A DNA stretch of 64,000 nucleotides from Apostichopus japonicus (lineage: Eukaryota; Echinodermata; Holothuroidea; Aspidochirotida; Stichopodidae). The stretch covers positions 10,817,501 to 10,881,500 of the forward strand of contig NC_092580.1 in the NCBI RefSeq assembly GCF_037975245.1, read 5' to 3'. The notes below the pieces were generated by a model. The model did no database searches and was not told where the DNA came from. It saw nothing but the letters and a program-made list of their open reading frames with translations. Shown piece by piece: positions 46,096 through 59,300 of this stretch (its first letter is position 1; every line of letters starts with the position of its first letter). A program made the position numbers and the translations under genes.

Positions 46096-47157
46096 AATTG
46101 CATCATAAGAAGTTGACCATTTGGCGTTCCACAACCTCCACGATACAAACATAAAACATTTTACCAAGTTGCCAGATGGTATTGCATTTTTACGGCCGAA
46201 AGTTACCTCAAAAATACATGCAGCTCTGCCACTAGTAGCTAGTAGCTAGAATTATGCGAACTCACATAGCATGTCAGTGACATATATTTCTAATCGGAAG
46301 CGCTTTGAAGGCGGAATGGTTTTAGGTGGAAAAGTGAGTTTGGTCTCATGATATGCTAAAACCCAACACTGCAGAAAAGACAAACCGGTGACTTCGGGTA
46401 ACGTGTCTACGCATAGTATATCCCATTTCATCATTAAAAACTGCAATTGGCTTTGCTCCAAAATAAGCGATCGATGACGTCATCTAGACAGTCCGTTTAT
46501 CCACATAATGAGGCTTCCTGTATTCTAGATCCCTGCTCCGTTTTACCTGGTCTTATTTTTATTCTATTGATGTGGCCAAAATCTAGAACATTTTCTCCAT
46601 TAAGATCATATTTTTACATCTCTCAATATTAAGTGTCAAAAAGTTTCATACCGTTGACTTGTAGATAATCTAAATTGATACTTAAAATGCTAAAATGGCT
46701 CTAAATGAATGATCACTACTCCCTTCACAGTACCTTACCTTATCAGGCTGAAAAACTTAAAAAGTTCAATTGATATATTGTAAAACGTCAAAAAAAAGTT
46801 CTTATCAGTCACGATTATATTTCATACTCCCAAGTTTAATTTTCGAGCAACGGACCCATTGAAAATTTGAGTTTCATTAAATAATCAAACGGCTGGACTC
46901 TTAGTCTACAACAGAGTGTCTCTTGCAAAATTGTTGCTGAATGTGATCTATGTATGAATTTGTTATTTTTTCGTATAAAGACGAAAGAACATACTTTTGC
47001 TGAGTAATTAGATTTTATATAATAAGTCGGACTACTATTAACATTAGGCCTTTATTGAAGAGCAGACGTCATCATCAAGAATGAGCTTTAAAGCTTCATT
47101 CCAAAGATGAGGTATATTTTATCAAGCTGAATATCTTAGTATTCTCATATGACAGCT

Positions 47158-47520
47158 TCCCGATGTAATACCACTTGATGCAACACATTCCTGGTATTAG
47201 TACTCTGGTATAACATCGTGTAACATCTCCCTGGTGTTAGCACTCTAGTGTTACATCTCCCTGGTGTTAGTACTCTCGTGTAACATCTCCCTGGGTTAGT
47301 TACTCTCATGTTGCACCTCCAGGTGGTGTAAATAATACCATGTAACACATCCCTAATGTAATGCTCTAAAATAACACCTCATTGGTGTTAGTACTCTACT
47401 GTAACACCTCCATGGTGTTACTTATGCAGCACCTCAATCCTTGTGTTAGTACTCGTATGCACTAACACATACCTGGTGTTACTACTCCTATGCAAAACTA
47501 CTGGTGTTTTAGTACTCTCG
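47158..47520. repeat. Minisatellite, about 28-30 bp
   Basis: A dozen imperfect units of TAACATCTCCCTGGTGTTAG plus TACTCTNG type. Part of each unit (CTGGTGTTA / TAACACC) is self-complementary. Confidence 0.85.
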
Positions 47521-50077
47521 ACAATTTTTCACACATCACAGACGTTGCTGAATCATTAATTGTAGCTATAGTCTTTTATTAATGGAAGTTAGGGCTGGTG
47601 ATTAACTGTTTATTCCGAAAGCGGGAAGTCCTTTGACCTTCCTGTTTGCATGTTCCATAATTAAATACCCCCCCCCCCCCCCTCCGCCCCCCCCCCCATT
47701 CATCTCCATCGATAAGTACATGTTTCACTTTACACGAATTGCCTGGAGAGATGCTCGACAACAAACCGAGGCGTGCCGAATGTCACGTTGGCTGCATTGT
47801 TCAGAAAATTGGCAATATCACAAAATCGAAAGGATACCTGTCTCTTCTTTAGTGAAGTGATATTGTACCAGGAAATCCACTTAAATTGAACCGTACGGGA
47901 ATCTAAATAGCTCGAGGTTACATGAAAGCTTCTATTAACGACCTTCGCTGACTTCAAAAAGAAAACAAACATATAGATAACATTAATAATACAAAAATAC
48001 GAACCAGAGACAGAGACAGAGAATATAAAAGCTATGAAAAAATCAATAGAGTACAACAATAAAGAAATCCGACTAGGTCTCATCGGTCCACCCCGCCAGT
48101 AGTTGCTAGGGGGTTCGTGTAGGTCGATGCAGGACGTAATAGTACCCATTGTTGCACCCTCTTTGATCCAATCAAGGAGGATCGATAATCCGATATTCCA
48201 GTCGGTACATACATAGTCGGTACATTGAAGACACTGTAACTGTATATGTGGATGGACGTGCAGACCAGCTACGTAATTCGATATGTCTGTGTATAGTTAG
48301 CACACTATATACGGAGGTCACCGATATTTTCCGATTCACCCATCTCATCCACTGATGTGATCAACTTTTTGAATGTATCAGCTATAAGAGATATCAATCT
48401 CTTACTTTGAAAATATTGGTGCATACTTTCGAAATATGTTCTTTTTGAGAAGCTTGACGTACAAAGTGGTGAGTAAGAAGTTGATAACACGCTAGTCATA
48501 GGTTTAGCACAGATCTGCACGTTAATATAACGTTAGGTCGTTGAGTTTACTGTATGATATCAAATCATTAACCAATATCAAAATAATCAAAGATAAATAA
48601 ATAAATAAATGATTCAATAAAATCTCTTATTAAATAGATAGATACAAGGTTATAAATATAAATATTAAATATATTATTAATTATATTAGAAACTAAACTT
48701 TCTGTGTTAATCGTTTAATTACTTTATTTAAATTTCATTCCAATAAATCATCAAAATAAAGAACACATCCTTCCTTTCTTAATATACACGAATTTGTTCA
48801 ACACCTTTAGAAAGAAGTAACACCTATTATAAAAAATAACGTGATCCTTCCCACTACATTCATATTATTTTCAGTTTGTGTAGATATTCCAACTAAAATA
48901 CAATTTACTCCATACCTAACAAACTACACGCCAATGTCCGCCTTAAACGAAAGTGCTTTCCGCCATATCGCAAAGCCGTTTTCTAGGCCGGAAACTATTT
49001 TTTTTTCACTGATGGAAACTAAACGGTAACCTGATAAAAAACACCCCCCCCCCCCAACAAAAAAAATGTGAAAAGTTTCTTTTTATTCTTTTACTGGGCC
49101 ACGTGGTGCATGTTACACTCGTCACTTGATGTGATTTCCCCGAGATGTTTAAGTTTGCGACCCACTGAAACCTATACTGTGCAATCGTGCATTAGAATTT
49201 TTTTTCCAATGAATTTAAAACGACAGAAGATAAAATTTCTCATTTAATAAGTTCAGGAACAGGTGATAGACTTTAGGGCAGGAAAATCGGATTGTTTAAA
49301 CCCCGAAGGATTACAACCACAAACGAATGAAAAAATATTATGAAAACAATCTTATGACGTTCATTATAAGTACGTCTTGTTATACCTCACTTTGAGTATT
49401 GTGCAGATTAATTCAAATAGTTTAAAGCGAAAACACTGAGTTTGAATTTCTTACTATTATTATTATTATTATATATATTCCTTTCTTTATGTGCCTCGCT
49501 AATTAAAGCGGGTTTGATTTAAATTTTCATTGGGCTATTTAATTTCTGGTTATTTTACCCAACGTCAGCATCATACATAAGCTCATAGGCTACATTAATT
49601 TATTTTAACTACACAAATAGTTATTAATGAAAATCTTAAAATTTCCATTCATTGGATATTGAAAATATCGTCGCTTAGACATTAATAATGAAAACCACAA
49701 ACTGGCTATGCAAGAGCACACGTCGACTGTATGTTTGTGTGTGTGAAGTTGAAATGGTAAAGTGGGGGGGGGTGTACACCCCTATAAAAACAGTCAATTT
49801 ATAGTTCATATACGATTTGAGTAAGTCTAAATATTGCACCCGCGAGTCACATGTGTGTATACCTGGTCTAACCTATTATTGAGCCCATCTGACCCAATAA
49901 AACCGTCATTGGTTGCAAGAAAATTAAAAAAAATATGGTTATCACCGTAGGCAAAGTTCCTGATAAAAGTTTCGCGGTAAAAAAAAATTAAATCAAACGC
50001 CATCCCTTCCCTCCCCCCCCCCTCACCCACCCAACTTACATGTAGAAATCATTTCTCTGAACATTCCGACCCTTTGA

Positions 50078-50262
50078 CTCATAAACCGCCACCCGTCGAT
50101 CATTGTGAAAGTATCGCGATATACATAAAAGCATTTTTTGTAAGTTTAGAGTGAATAAAACTCAACACTATATTACTTTAAACGATACACAATATCAGAG
50201 CCTGTAACATATAAACCGCCACCCGTCTATCATTGTAAAAGTATCGCGATATATACATAACA
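50078..50262. repeat. 130-bp spaced direct repeat
   Basis: A block of about 50 bases starting ATAAACCGCCACCCGTC occurs at 50081 and 50211 with few differences. It ends in AAGTATCGCGATATA. It lies about 0.8 kb upstream of the CNBD2-like start codon. Confidence 0.8.
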
Positions 50263-51012
50263 GCTCCATAGAAACTGACTGGAAAACAGACACAAAACAT
50301 GTTAAAAGACCAGATATATTAAGACATGACAAACATGTAGATTTTACAGGAATTTGGTTCTTCGATTCTTGTGCGCTGATCATTCGAAAATATGACTGCA
50401 CCGAAGGGGAACTACAAAATAAAATTGAACTCAATTTGTCACTCGCATTAACAGATTTCACTGAGACCAGAGGTGTTTTCATCCATAAGTTGTGGTTTGC
50501 GGGAGGAATTTCATCTGGATAAAAAAACTTGGTGTGGAGAAAGTTCTGTGGACAAATATGTATAGATATATATATTAGATCAGAACACCCCAGTTATCCT
50601 GTTTTTTCGATACTATATCACATGATAGTTGCTGCAGAAATCACGTGATTTTGTAAATAATTGGTGCCGCTGTTGGGGATTTCCCACGAATTTGAAATGC
50701 GAATTATCAAGTGTTCTCAAGCTGCTCCAGTTTACTCTGTTCAATGGTAAGAATTTTTCTTGTCCCTTTATATCATTTTTATTTTAAATTTTCATATTGC
50801 ATTTACAGCTCAAGAAAGCGGTTGGTTTAGAAATTCTAACTATATCCAATTCCTGTTACTATGACTATACACGGACAAATCAGAACCAGTCAAAACGTCA
50901 GTTTAGTCGGGATAAAACCACAGGAGTAAATTCCACTAGGCGATTATACTATTTACTATGCTCACAGTACGATTTTAGGAACGGGTAACTGTCATTATTT
51001 CGTTACTTTGGG

Positions 51013-54000
51013 ATGGCGAACAAAATCGATACAATTTCGTCATCTGGGATGGTTCAAATGTTACCCTCGGGATCAACATCGACGTATACCCTACCAGCCC
51101 TGTCAAAAAGGGCGCTGAAGGGCGGACGACACCCCCATCATCACCACCCTCATCAACTTAATACGGGTAAAAATTCAAACTTACGTACAAATGAATCCGA
51201 AAGTAACAGACGACTTCATAAACTTAGGGAGGTAGTTTCATTGATGGATTCAAAACCTACTCCTCGAAAGAAACCAAAGAAAAATGAAGTTAGGAAACTT
51301 CATAGGGACGGTGAACCCATCTCGATAAAACGACCACAACCTTATAGGCCAGTTGTGAGCCAAAGTTTTCCAGATATCTCATCGAAAAAGCTTCTTGCTC
51401 GGTTAAATCCGACACATTCTGCTGTTAGGAAGGAGGAAGGGAAAGATAGTAAGGAGAGGAAAGGAGTTGCTCATCCGAGCGGGAAAGCTCTCGTTCGCAT
51501 GGATACCACTGTCATGGCAACGAGATGGAAAATCAGAGCGAGAGGCAAGAGAAAACGAGGAAGAAGACCGAGAAGGAAAATGGCGGGATTTATTCAAGAA
51601 GAGACAGATTTAGATGAAGAAATGTTTCAAGTATATTCAATATTTGTTCTATTTCTTAGATTTATTCCCCCTTTTAGTTTTCGTTTAGCTGTATGATTAT
51701 TCTCCATATATAGGTAGGTCTATATATATTGCTTCAAATCGGATAGTTGACCTTCAGCCTCCAACTTCCGGTAGTCGTATATCCGGCGTATTTTAAATTA
51801 CAACTGAAGAATTACAATTGGTCAAACTATGACATCGTTTTATAATGTTGTTGTTTTTTTTTGTACCAACCTATCGGTTATTATCGGATAATGAATGATT
51901 TCATTCATTATCCGATAATAACCGATAGGTTGGTTATTATCGGTTATTATCGGTTATTATCGGTTATTATCGGATAATGAATGGTTTCATCAGATTCGAA
52001 ATATTTCGTCCGCCAGCCTCTTTGTTAAAGAATACATATCATTTACCAAACTCAAATCAGAAAATGACCAACATTTTTTGGCTATTTTTTTTCAAGTTTG
52101 AAAATGAAATTCTTTACCATATATTATCTATAATGATATGTATATTATTATGGGATATAAATGTATTAAATGGAAGTATTGAACTGAAGGACTATAGCGG
52201 TATTATTCTATGCCCAATATATTATATAAAGAAATAGGAATATTGTCAAACATTCCTCCTGCTATATATATGATTACAATTTTAGTATACAGAATGATAT
52301 GTATTATCGTTATGACAATATAGTTTGCGTTAATTTTTTAATATTTCAGAAGACCTTTGGTAAACTTCGTACGGCCGTCAAGTTGGTAATCTATTTACTT
52401 CGCTTAAGCAAGACCTACATAGTAACGTAAGTGTATATAGCCTACAGTGTGAAAGAAGGGCGTCTATATATTAATGGTGCGTGTGTATCAGGGAAGGTGC
52501 ATGTGTAACAGAAAGGAATAGCCATGAATTTGAAACTTTCGAAGAAAGTTGTCTCTTACTAAGACAAAAAGACAATGTTACAATAATTGATGAGTACTGT
52601 AGGAGAATATGCGGTAAAGGGTGAGTTGGGGCCGAGGGGAGGGGGGAGGGTTGAGTAAAAGGTCAGGGTGCTATTGACTAAGAATACCGGTGACAATCAG
52701 AGTACCCTCCCACCCCTACCACACCCCCATCCTTATTCTTGGCCTACAGGTTGTTTGTGTGTTTGTTGTTATATTTTGTGGATTTGCCTTTCATGCGCAG
52801 GTACTATTCTTCAAAGCGTTCCAATTTCTGAAATTCATAAAGTACTTTTACAAAACTTGCTCGCATTATTCGCCATTTAGGGGTGACTTTTCATTTAGAG
52901 TGAGATTTGTGGGACACAGTTTTGTAATATCTAGTAACGATACTTAATGATAACTTTATTCATAATTCGACGCACCGGTGATTCCCTTCATTTGATATCC
53001 TTCCTATATGATATCACATACAAAGGGGTGGGGCTGGGGGGGGGGATGTTCCTCTTGCATTTGGACGTCAATTTGATTTTTTTTTCTTTCTTTTTGTATT
53101 ACAGTGAAAATGATGCTCGAATGATAGAATTATTTAATGAAATAGACGCAGCAGAAACAGGAGAAAAATATAAAGTCAAAGGAGAAGAACTCTTTGATCC
53201 CGTGATGTTTCGAGCCAATAAACAGGTGAGAACAGATATTTATGTCACGTGACATTATCGGGTACTTGTCCTGGGACAAGCCAAAGTAGTGAAAAGAATT
53301 AAAGAATTTCAATATCAATATTAAAAAGTTATAGAACATTAATAACTTACAGCCCCACCCACCCCCCCCCCCCCCCTCACGTCTCTCCTGTTTCCCAAAC
53401 ACATTGTTTCAACATTATTCGGAGAACGCAATCGCTAATCGTTTTCTTTGTATGCAATAAACGTAAGTCACAGAAAGAGAGAGAGTAAACAAACATTTGA
53501 AAAGTGAATGATAAATGCATTTTTTTATTACTTTTTTCCTCTTTTTTTTGCTACATTCGTTTCAGCAAAGGGTTGGTGCAGTTACCAGAAAGATACTAGG
53601 GAAAGATCCTGCAAAGAGAACAGATAAAGAAATATACCATGTAAGTATAGGCGTGATGTAGGCCATATAAAACACTACGTGTTATAGTGTATAGGGTGTG
53701 AAATAGTCCTTGCTTAAGTCACCTATACAGTAATGGTAACGTCAACACTTTCACTGTCACTGTTTGATGCCATTGAATAAACTTAAGGTAAACTTAAACT
53801 AGCCTATATCATATGTTTACATGCATATAGTTGAGAATTGTTTTATTTTTCCAGTTTTAACAGAAATAATACTGGTTTGTTAAGTTGTTTATCCCGAAAC
53901 GGGAGACCAAGGCCAAATTTATTTACAAAAAAACCCACCCGGCTCCCCCTCCAAATAAAAGAAGTCAAATAAAATGAAAAGAAATAACTAAGGAAGAAAG

Positions 54001-56220
54001 CAAGTCGGTTTCCCCTCCGTCTTTGTGAAATGAAACACATCATAGAGCGGCCAACCTCGTAATTATCATGTCACATTTTCTCCTTAGGTGCACGTGGAAC
54101 TTCAACAACTTAAATCAATCACCAAATATCCAATTGAAATGCAACGTGAATTATTAAGAAACGCCTGGTATGAAGACTACCCATCTGGTCGAATTATACT
54201 TCGATATGGCCGAAGACCGCTGGCGTTCTATATCATTATAGGAGGATCAGGTATGTATATAGCAACGAAAAGTATATTCCAGACGATTATGTAGTGACGT
54301 AATGTGACGTCCTGTGACGTCAGAATTTTGACGATGACTGATAGTGCGCTCGGTTATTTGGTTATGTGAGACAAGAATGGTTCTTATAGTTTGTGAAACC
54401 TATATGTTGTATACTATGCATTTCTGTTTGTCGAAAAGGCATGCACTGTTAAAGTAATACCCATCGGCTTTGCCTTCCAAAATTGGATTGACAATTTCCA
54501 AACGTACTCAATTTTCAGCTAGGCCTATTGGGTTTTATAACCTCAATGTTATTCTCCAGTCTTTTAAGGAGGATTAACGGAAAGACACACATCCAAACAT
54601 ATCATGATTGATCTATGTGATGAAGGTTACTGTCATGAACAGTCTGAGCTTCCTCAGAGAGTAAAGGAAAATCTAATAATATCGGGAGATACTATTTACA
54701 GATCTAATTTTCCTTCACACACAACGTCGAAGACTTGGTCAAGTCTAAATACGACATCTTCGTGCCTGCAAACGAGCAAAAGTGCTTCAAATATTTATAT
54801 CTTTTTCTTTATTTATTACAATGCTTAGTTTCTGTCATAGAAGTGAGTATTAAAATGATATGATAAAGCTCTTATACATGAGCTATTTATAGCATTCAGT
54901 TTCAATTCTGCTTACATTCTATAAAAAAATCTCGCATACAAATACACAATGAAAGTAAAAAAAACAGTTCCTAGTGGCATTATGATCTCACAGATTAGAA
55001 AACGAAAGTTCTAGCCACATATTTAAAATATTGAACAGTAATCTCTCAAATGGAGCAGAACTTAGCAATTTGCCGGGAGTTATTAATGACAAACATCTCT
55101 ATCATAACTATGAGTTATAAGCCCTATTACTTTTACACATTCTCTTACACAGGCTCTTTAGTGGATAAGCAGTCAGTGCTAACAGCTTTGTTTTATTTTT
55201 ATTATAATTATGAGTAAAAAGATATTGGTAAGAAGGTTTGAGTCACCTTTTATATTTATAAAGACCGGCTGTCCCAATGCAAGAGGTAAACAACTATACA
55301 TGTTTTACAGTAGTGGGTAAAAGGAGAGTTTTAACCAATAGTGACCTGTTTTAATCTTCTAATCTATACCATGATAATCTATACCATCTGTAACATTTTT
55401 GATAGGAAAAATAAACCCGTTTCACATTAAAGTTGTACTGCAGTATACAATGCCCTAAAACTCACTTGAAATGAAACGAAAGCTTAACTTTCAGATTAAC
55501 ACGATCGATAGAGGTACATTTATTGTACCTCCAGAAATTCAAGCCTGAGGTCATTTAATTATCGCACAAATCGATGCCTCTGGTATAAACAGTACATTAC
55601 CTTGGAGAATTTCGTGACCAGAGTTCAAAATCATGTTTCGATAATTCATAAACATATTTCTTCGAAATTGAGACGGTCATGAAATATATGGTTGACATGA
55701 CTGTTTTCGTTTATAAAAGAAGAGATTATATCTCAAAGTTTGTTTATATTAAGCGAGGGTAAATGAAAACTACAAGTTTTCAAACCTCGTGGGGTGCTGG
55801 TGTGGGCTGCATGTGTGGTAAGTGGTTTCTTAAAAACGAGGTCAATTGAAGTACTCGGTAGAGTGTTCTAATTTTAAGTCATAAAACAAATGATATATAG
55901 AAAATAGCCAAATGTGTCCAGCTGCAGTTAATGGTAGAATATTGTAATCAAGTACCAGCTTGACACGGGAACAAAAGGGGCCAGACTGAACTATTTAGTC
56001 CTGTAGAATTAATACCATTTGTGTCCAGCTAAAAGTCAATGCCCGTCTTTCTCTAAAATAATGTGAAGTTTCGAAACATATTATTAGACGGCCTAGTACC
56101 CCATCGCCTAATCCCAATGTGACTCCGTTTATTTTCTCATTAGCTGTCGTTCTGGAGGGTGAACCGGACAAAACTGGAAGAGGAGCTGCGGGCATCAGCA
56201 AAGGGGATGTATTTGGGGTA

Positions 56221-56310
<90 letters not shown>

Positions 56311-59300
56311 ATGTGTGTACGTTTGTGGTTTGTATGTATCCTGTCTTCGTGGATGACTAACGTATATATATAACACTTGATTATTATTCTTCTTTTCTAA
56401 TTTCACACACAGGACGAGGCAATAACAAATGGGGGAAAACATAACTACACGGTGATTTCAAAGGACAAAATTCAGTTGCTATGCCTCAGTAAAGAGGTAA
56501 GCTTTCTGAATATAACAAAAGAGTGAAATTTCCTTATGTAATATGTCCCATGTGGTATGTTAGTTATAGTGATGAGGAAGCATGTGTGTGCGTGTATGTG
56601 TGTGTGTGCGTGTTGCAAAGGGGAGGTGCAAGGGTGGGGGGGGGGTATCTCTATGACCACATGATTAATTGTTCAGGAAGTGTATACTGATCACTGTACT
56701 ATACAACTTTCCCAGTTTCCTATGTCTTGCATTAGTTACGGTGGAGGGTATGGGGAGAGGGTGGGCTTGGGTAATGTCCCTCTGTTGCATATTGTAGCTG
56801 TTACCATAGTTATCATGTATACTACACCATATGGTATGTATCACAGTATAAACCAGGGTTGTCCAACCTTTTGCAGAGGAGGGCCACATGGAATGATTAT
56901 GATGAAGGAGGGGGCCGCATGAACCCTATACGCTCGATTTTTCGATATTTTGCCCGAAGCCCAAGGCAACAAAATATGAGCACTGCGCGGAGCGCACTGA
57001 TTTATTTTCCTTCCTGACAAAACATGAATAAAGTCCAGCCGCCACCCCCCCCCCCTCCGCTGAGAGAGTGTCACACAAACTGACCTGTATGCAGTTTTTT
57101 TTGACTCAGAAAGTTCGAATGATTGACTTTATAGCTTAAAATTGTTATCAATAAATCTGCTCACTAAAATTTCGCACCGTTGAGCATCTCTGGCGGGCCG
57201 GACGCAACCCTGCGGCGGGCCGGACTGTGGCCCGCGGGCCGTAGGTTGGACAACCCTGGTATGAACTAACTATACAGTAAATCCATCTAATTGACTGATA
57301 TAACGTGTTCACAAAGTTGTAACAAAATGTTGCTTTCAGTATCATATATGTTCTTTCTTGTCTTACACTTTCTTTAGAATTACATCCGGATTTTTATGGC
57401 GGGTGGATTCTCTAACGTCAAATCCTACGAGAACAGCTTTATCAAGTAAGAAAAGATTAATTTAATTATTTTAAACTAGTTTGAAGTTCTTGAAATTTTT
57501 GACCGTATACCATGTTCGACGGGCTTGTCAGTTGTTTAGATTGTCACAGCTATAGAACTTAAATTAGTTATATAATGTCTTAGAAGAACAGTTCAAGAAT
57601 TGTCAGCGTGGCAGCAAAAATTTTTATCCATTTCTGGATTACTTTCTAAAATTAATACGCTTTATGACTATATAAAACTGTGCACACCATCATATTTTCT
57701 ACTACAGAGGTGTGTTGATACAAGCTATAATATTAGCATCACAATGTGGTAAGGTTAACTTATTACTATATCAAGCCCCTCGGTCGAAACCATAATGTTA
57801 TATTATTTTTTAAATTATTATAATTAATTTTGAATTGATCTTTCTTTGTTACAGATCCATCAGCATATTTAAAGGTTGGCCTGTACATCTTCTTAAAGAC
57901 AACGTCACTAATTGTAAATTCAATTACTTCATGTAAGTTGAGCTATTCTGTATTTCCAAACATCATTCGTCTACTGTTATTTTATCACCCCTACAATAAG
58001 ATCAGTGGAGGCGTATCTATGCCTCCAGGATCCCGTCGCCAGAGGGAGAAATTGGAGGTTCTAAACCAGGCTTACTGCATCCAAACATGCACTTGACTAG
58101 ATAGAGCCACAAATGTAAAATTTGTTTGTCTGACTATCTTCTTATAATACTTATAATACTATTGGCAGTTTCTGTGATCCATTGTCTCGGAACCATCCAT
58201 TGGGGGACCCCCTGGACATTGGGGAACCCTGGACTTTGGGGGACCCCTGGATATTGGGGGACCCCTGAAAATTGGGAGACCCTGGACATTGGGGGACCCC
58301 TGGACATTGGGGGACCCCCTGGACATTAGGGGACCCCCTGGACATTGGGGGAACCCTGGACATTGGGGGACCCCTGGACATTGGGGGACCCCTGGACATT
58401 GCGGACACCTGGACATTGGGGACCCCTGGACATTGGGGGACCCCTGGACATTGGGGACCCCTGGACATTGGGAGACCCCTGGACATTGGGGACCCCTGGA
58501 CATTGGGGGACCTGGTTCAATGAACCGCCTAATGTGCTTATTCTCTGAATGGGATCGTCAGGGATAGTCTTCCCATTTTAACTTATTCATTTTTACGCTT
58601 AATTGCATATAGTTGTGACCCCTTAATAAAATTTGAGGTGTTTAACAAGGCGATCTGGTGAAATAAAGTGGATTTTGTTTTATCATATTCAGTGGCGTAA
58701 ACAAAGTTTCGCATGGTGGGGAGGGGGGTTGGCTTATGTCATTGTTTCAGTTTCAATGTCTTTCTGTGCCACCCACCCCCCCCCCCTCCCTTGAAAGTCG
58801 TTATATCAGCCCAACCATTCACCCACTCAGTAAAATCCTGACGTTAATGTAAAGTCCCTGGAAATATCACATCCCAATGTTTGATAGCAAAAAAATATAT
58901 TTCACCTAAATCAAATATTGCAATTTCTTACTCAGTGAGCACCTACGACATGATTGCGTCACTATGCATATTCATTTTGATATTGTTATCATCCATATTA
59001 TAGAGGCGGTACTGTTATGGTGGAAGACAGCCAGAAAAGTAAATGGATATTCATAATAAAATCAGTAAGTTAATTGAAAACTTCACTGAAGATGACTTTT
59101 TGCGGATGTCATAACCTTTTTATTTATTTATTTTTTATAAGAAACACTTCACAATTAGTATGGTCGAAGTATGGTGCAGGTATTGAAGAAAATTCTGTCT
59201 TTATGTTGCTTGTTGACTTTAAAAGAATAGTTATCTGATGGGGCCTGAGACAAGAGCAGACAACCCCTCCCCCCCCCCACCCATTCGAGCTATTTCTGCC

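Larger units (their letters stand above)
45629..51012. other. Divergent intergenic region, SLC25A20 / CNBD2-like
   Basis: About 5.4 kb that must hold both promoters. No recognisable coding exon. A 139-residue open frame on the minus strand (48149-47730) has a hydrophobic stretch but no family motif. Repeats within are listed separately. A candidate 5' UTR intron of the CNBD2-like gene lies at about 50746-50811 (GTAAGA...TTTACAG). Confidence 0.6.

Noticed and set aside
47730-48149. 139-residue open frame on the minus strand with a hydrophobic stretch
   Set aside because: No recognisable family, no convincing splice sites or partner exons. Probably chance.
51403-51597. Antisense open frame rich in Ser and Phe
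   Set aside because: It is the complement of the basic region of CNBD2-like exon 1.
57708-57748. A 41-base segment in the CNBD2-like gene flanked by AG and GTAAGG, looking like an extra exon
   Set aside because: Its length shifts the frame. Joining 57378-57445 directly to 57855-57932 keeps the frame into the next fold strands. It could at most be a frame-breaking cassette.
58151-58567. Regular repeats that could suggest a CRISPR-like array or a repeat protein
   Set aside because: Units of 17-20 bp are contiguous without unique spacers and lie in an intron of an animal gene. It is a minisatellite.
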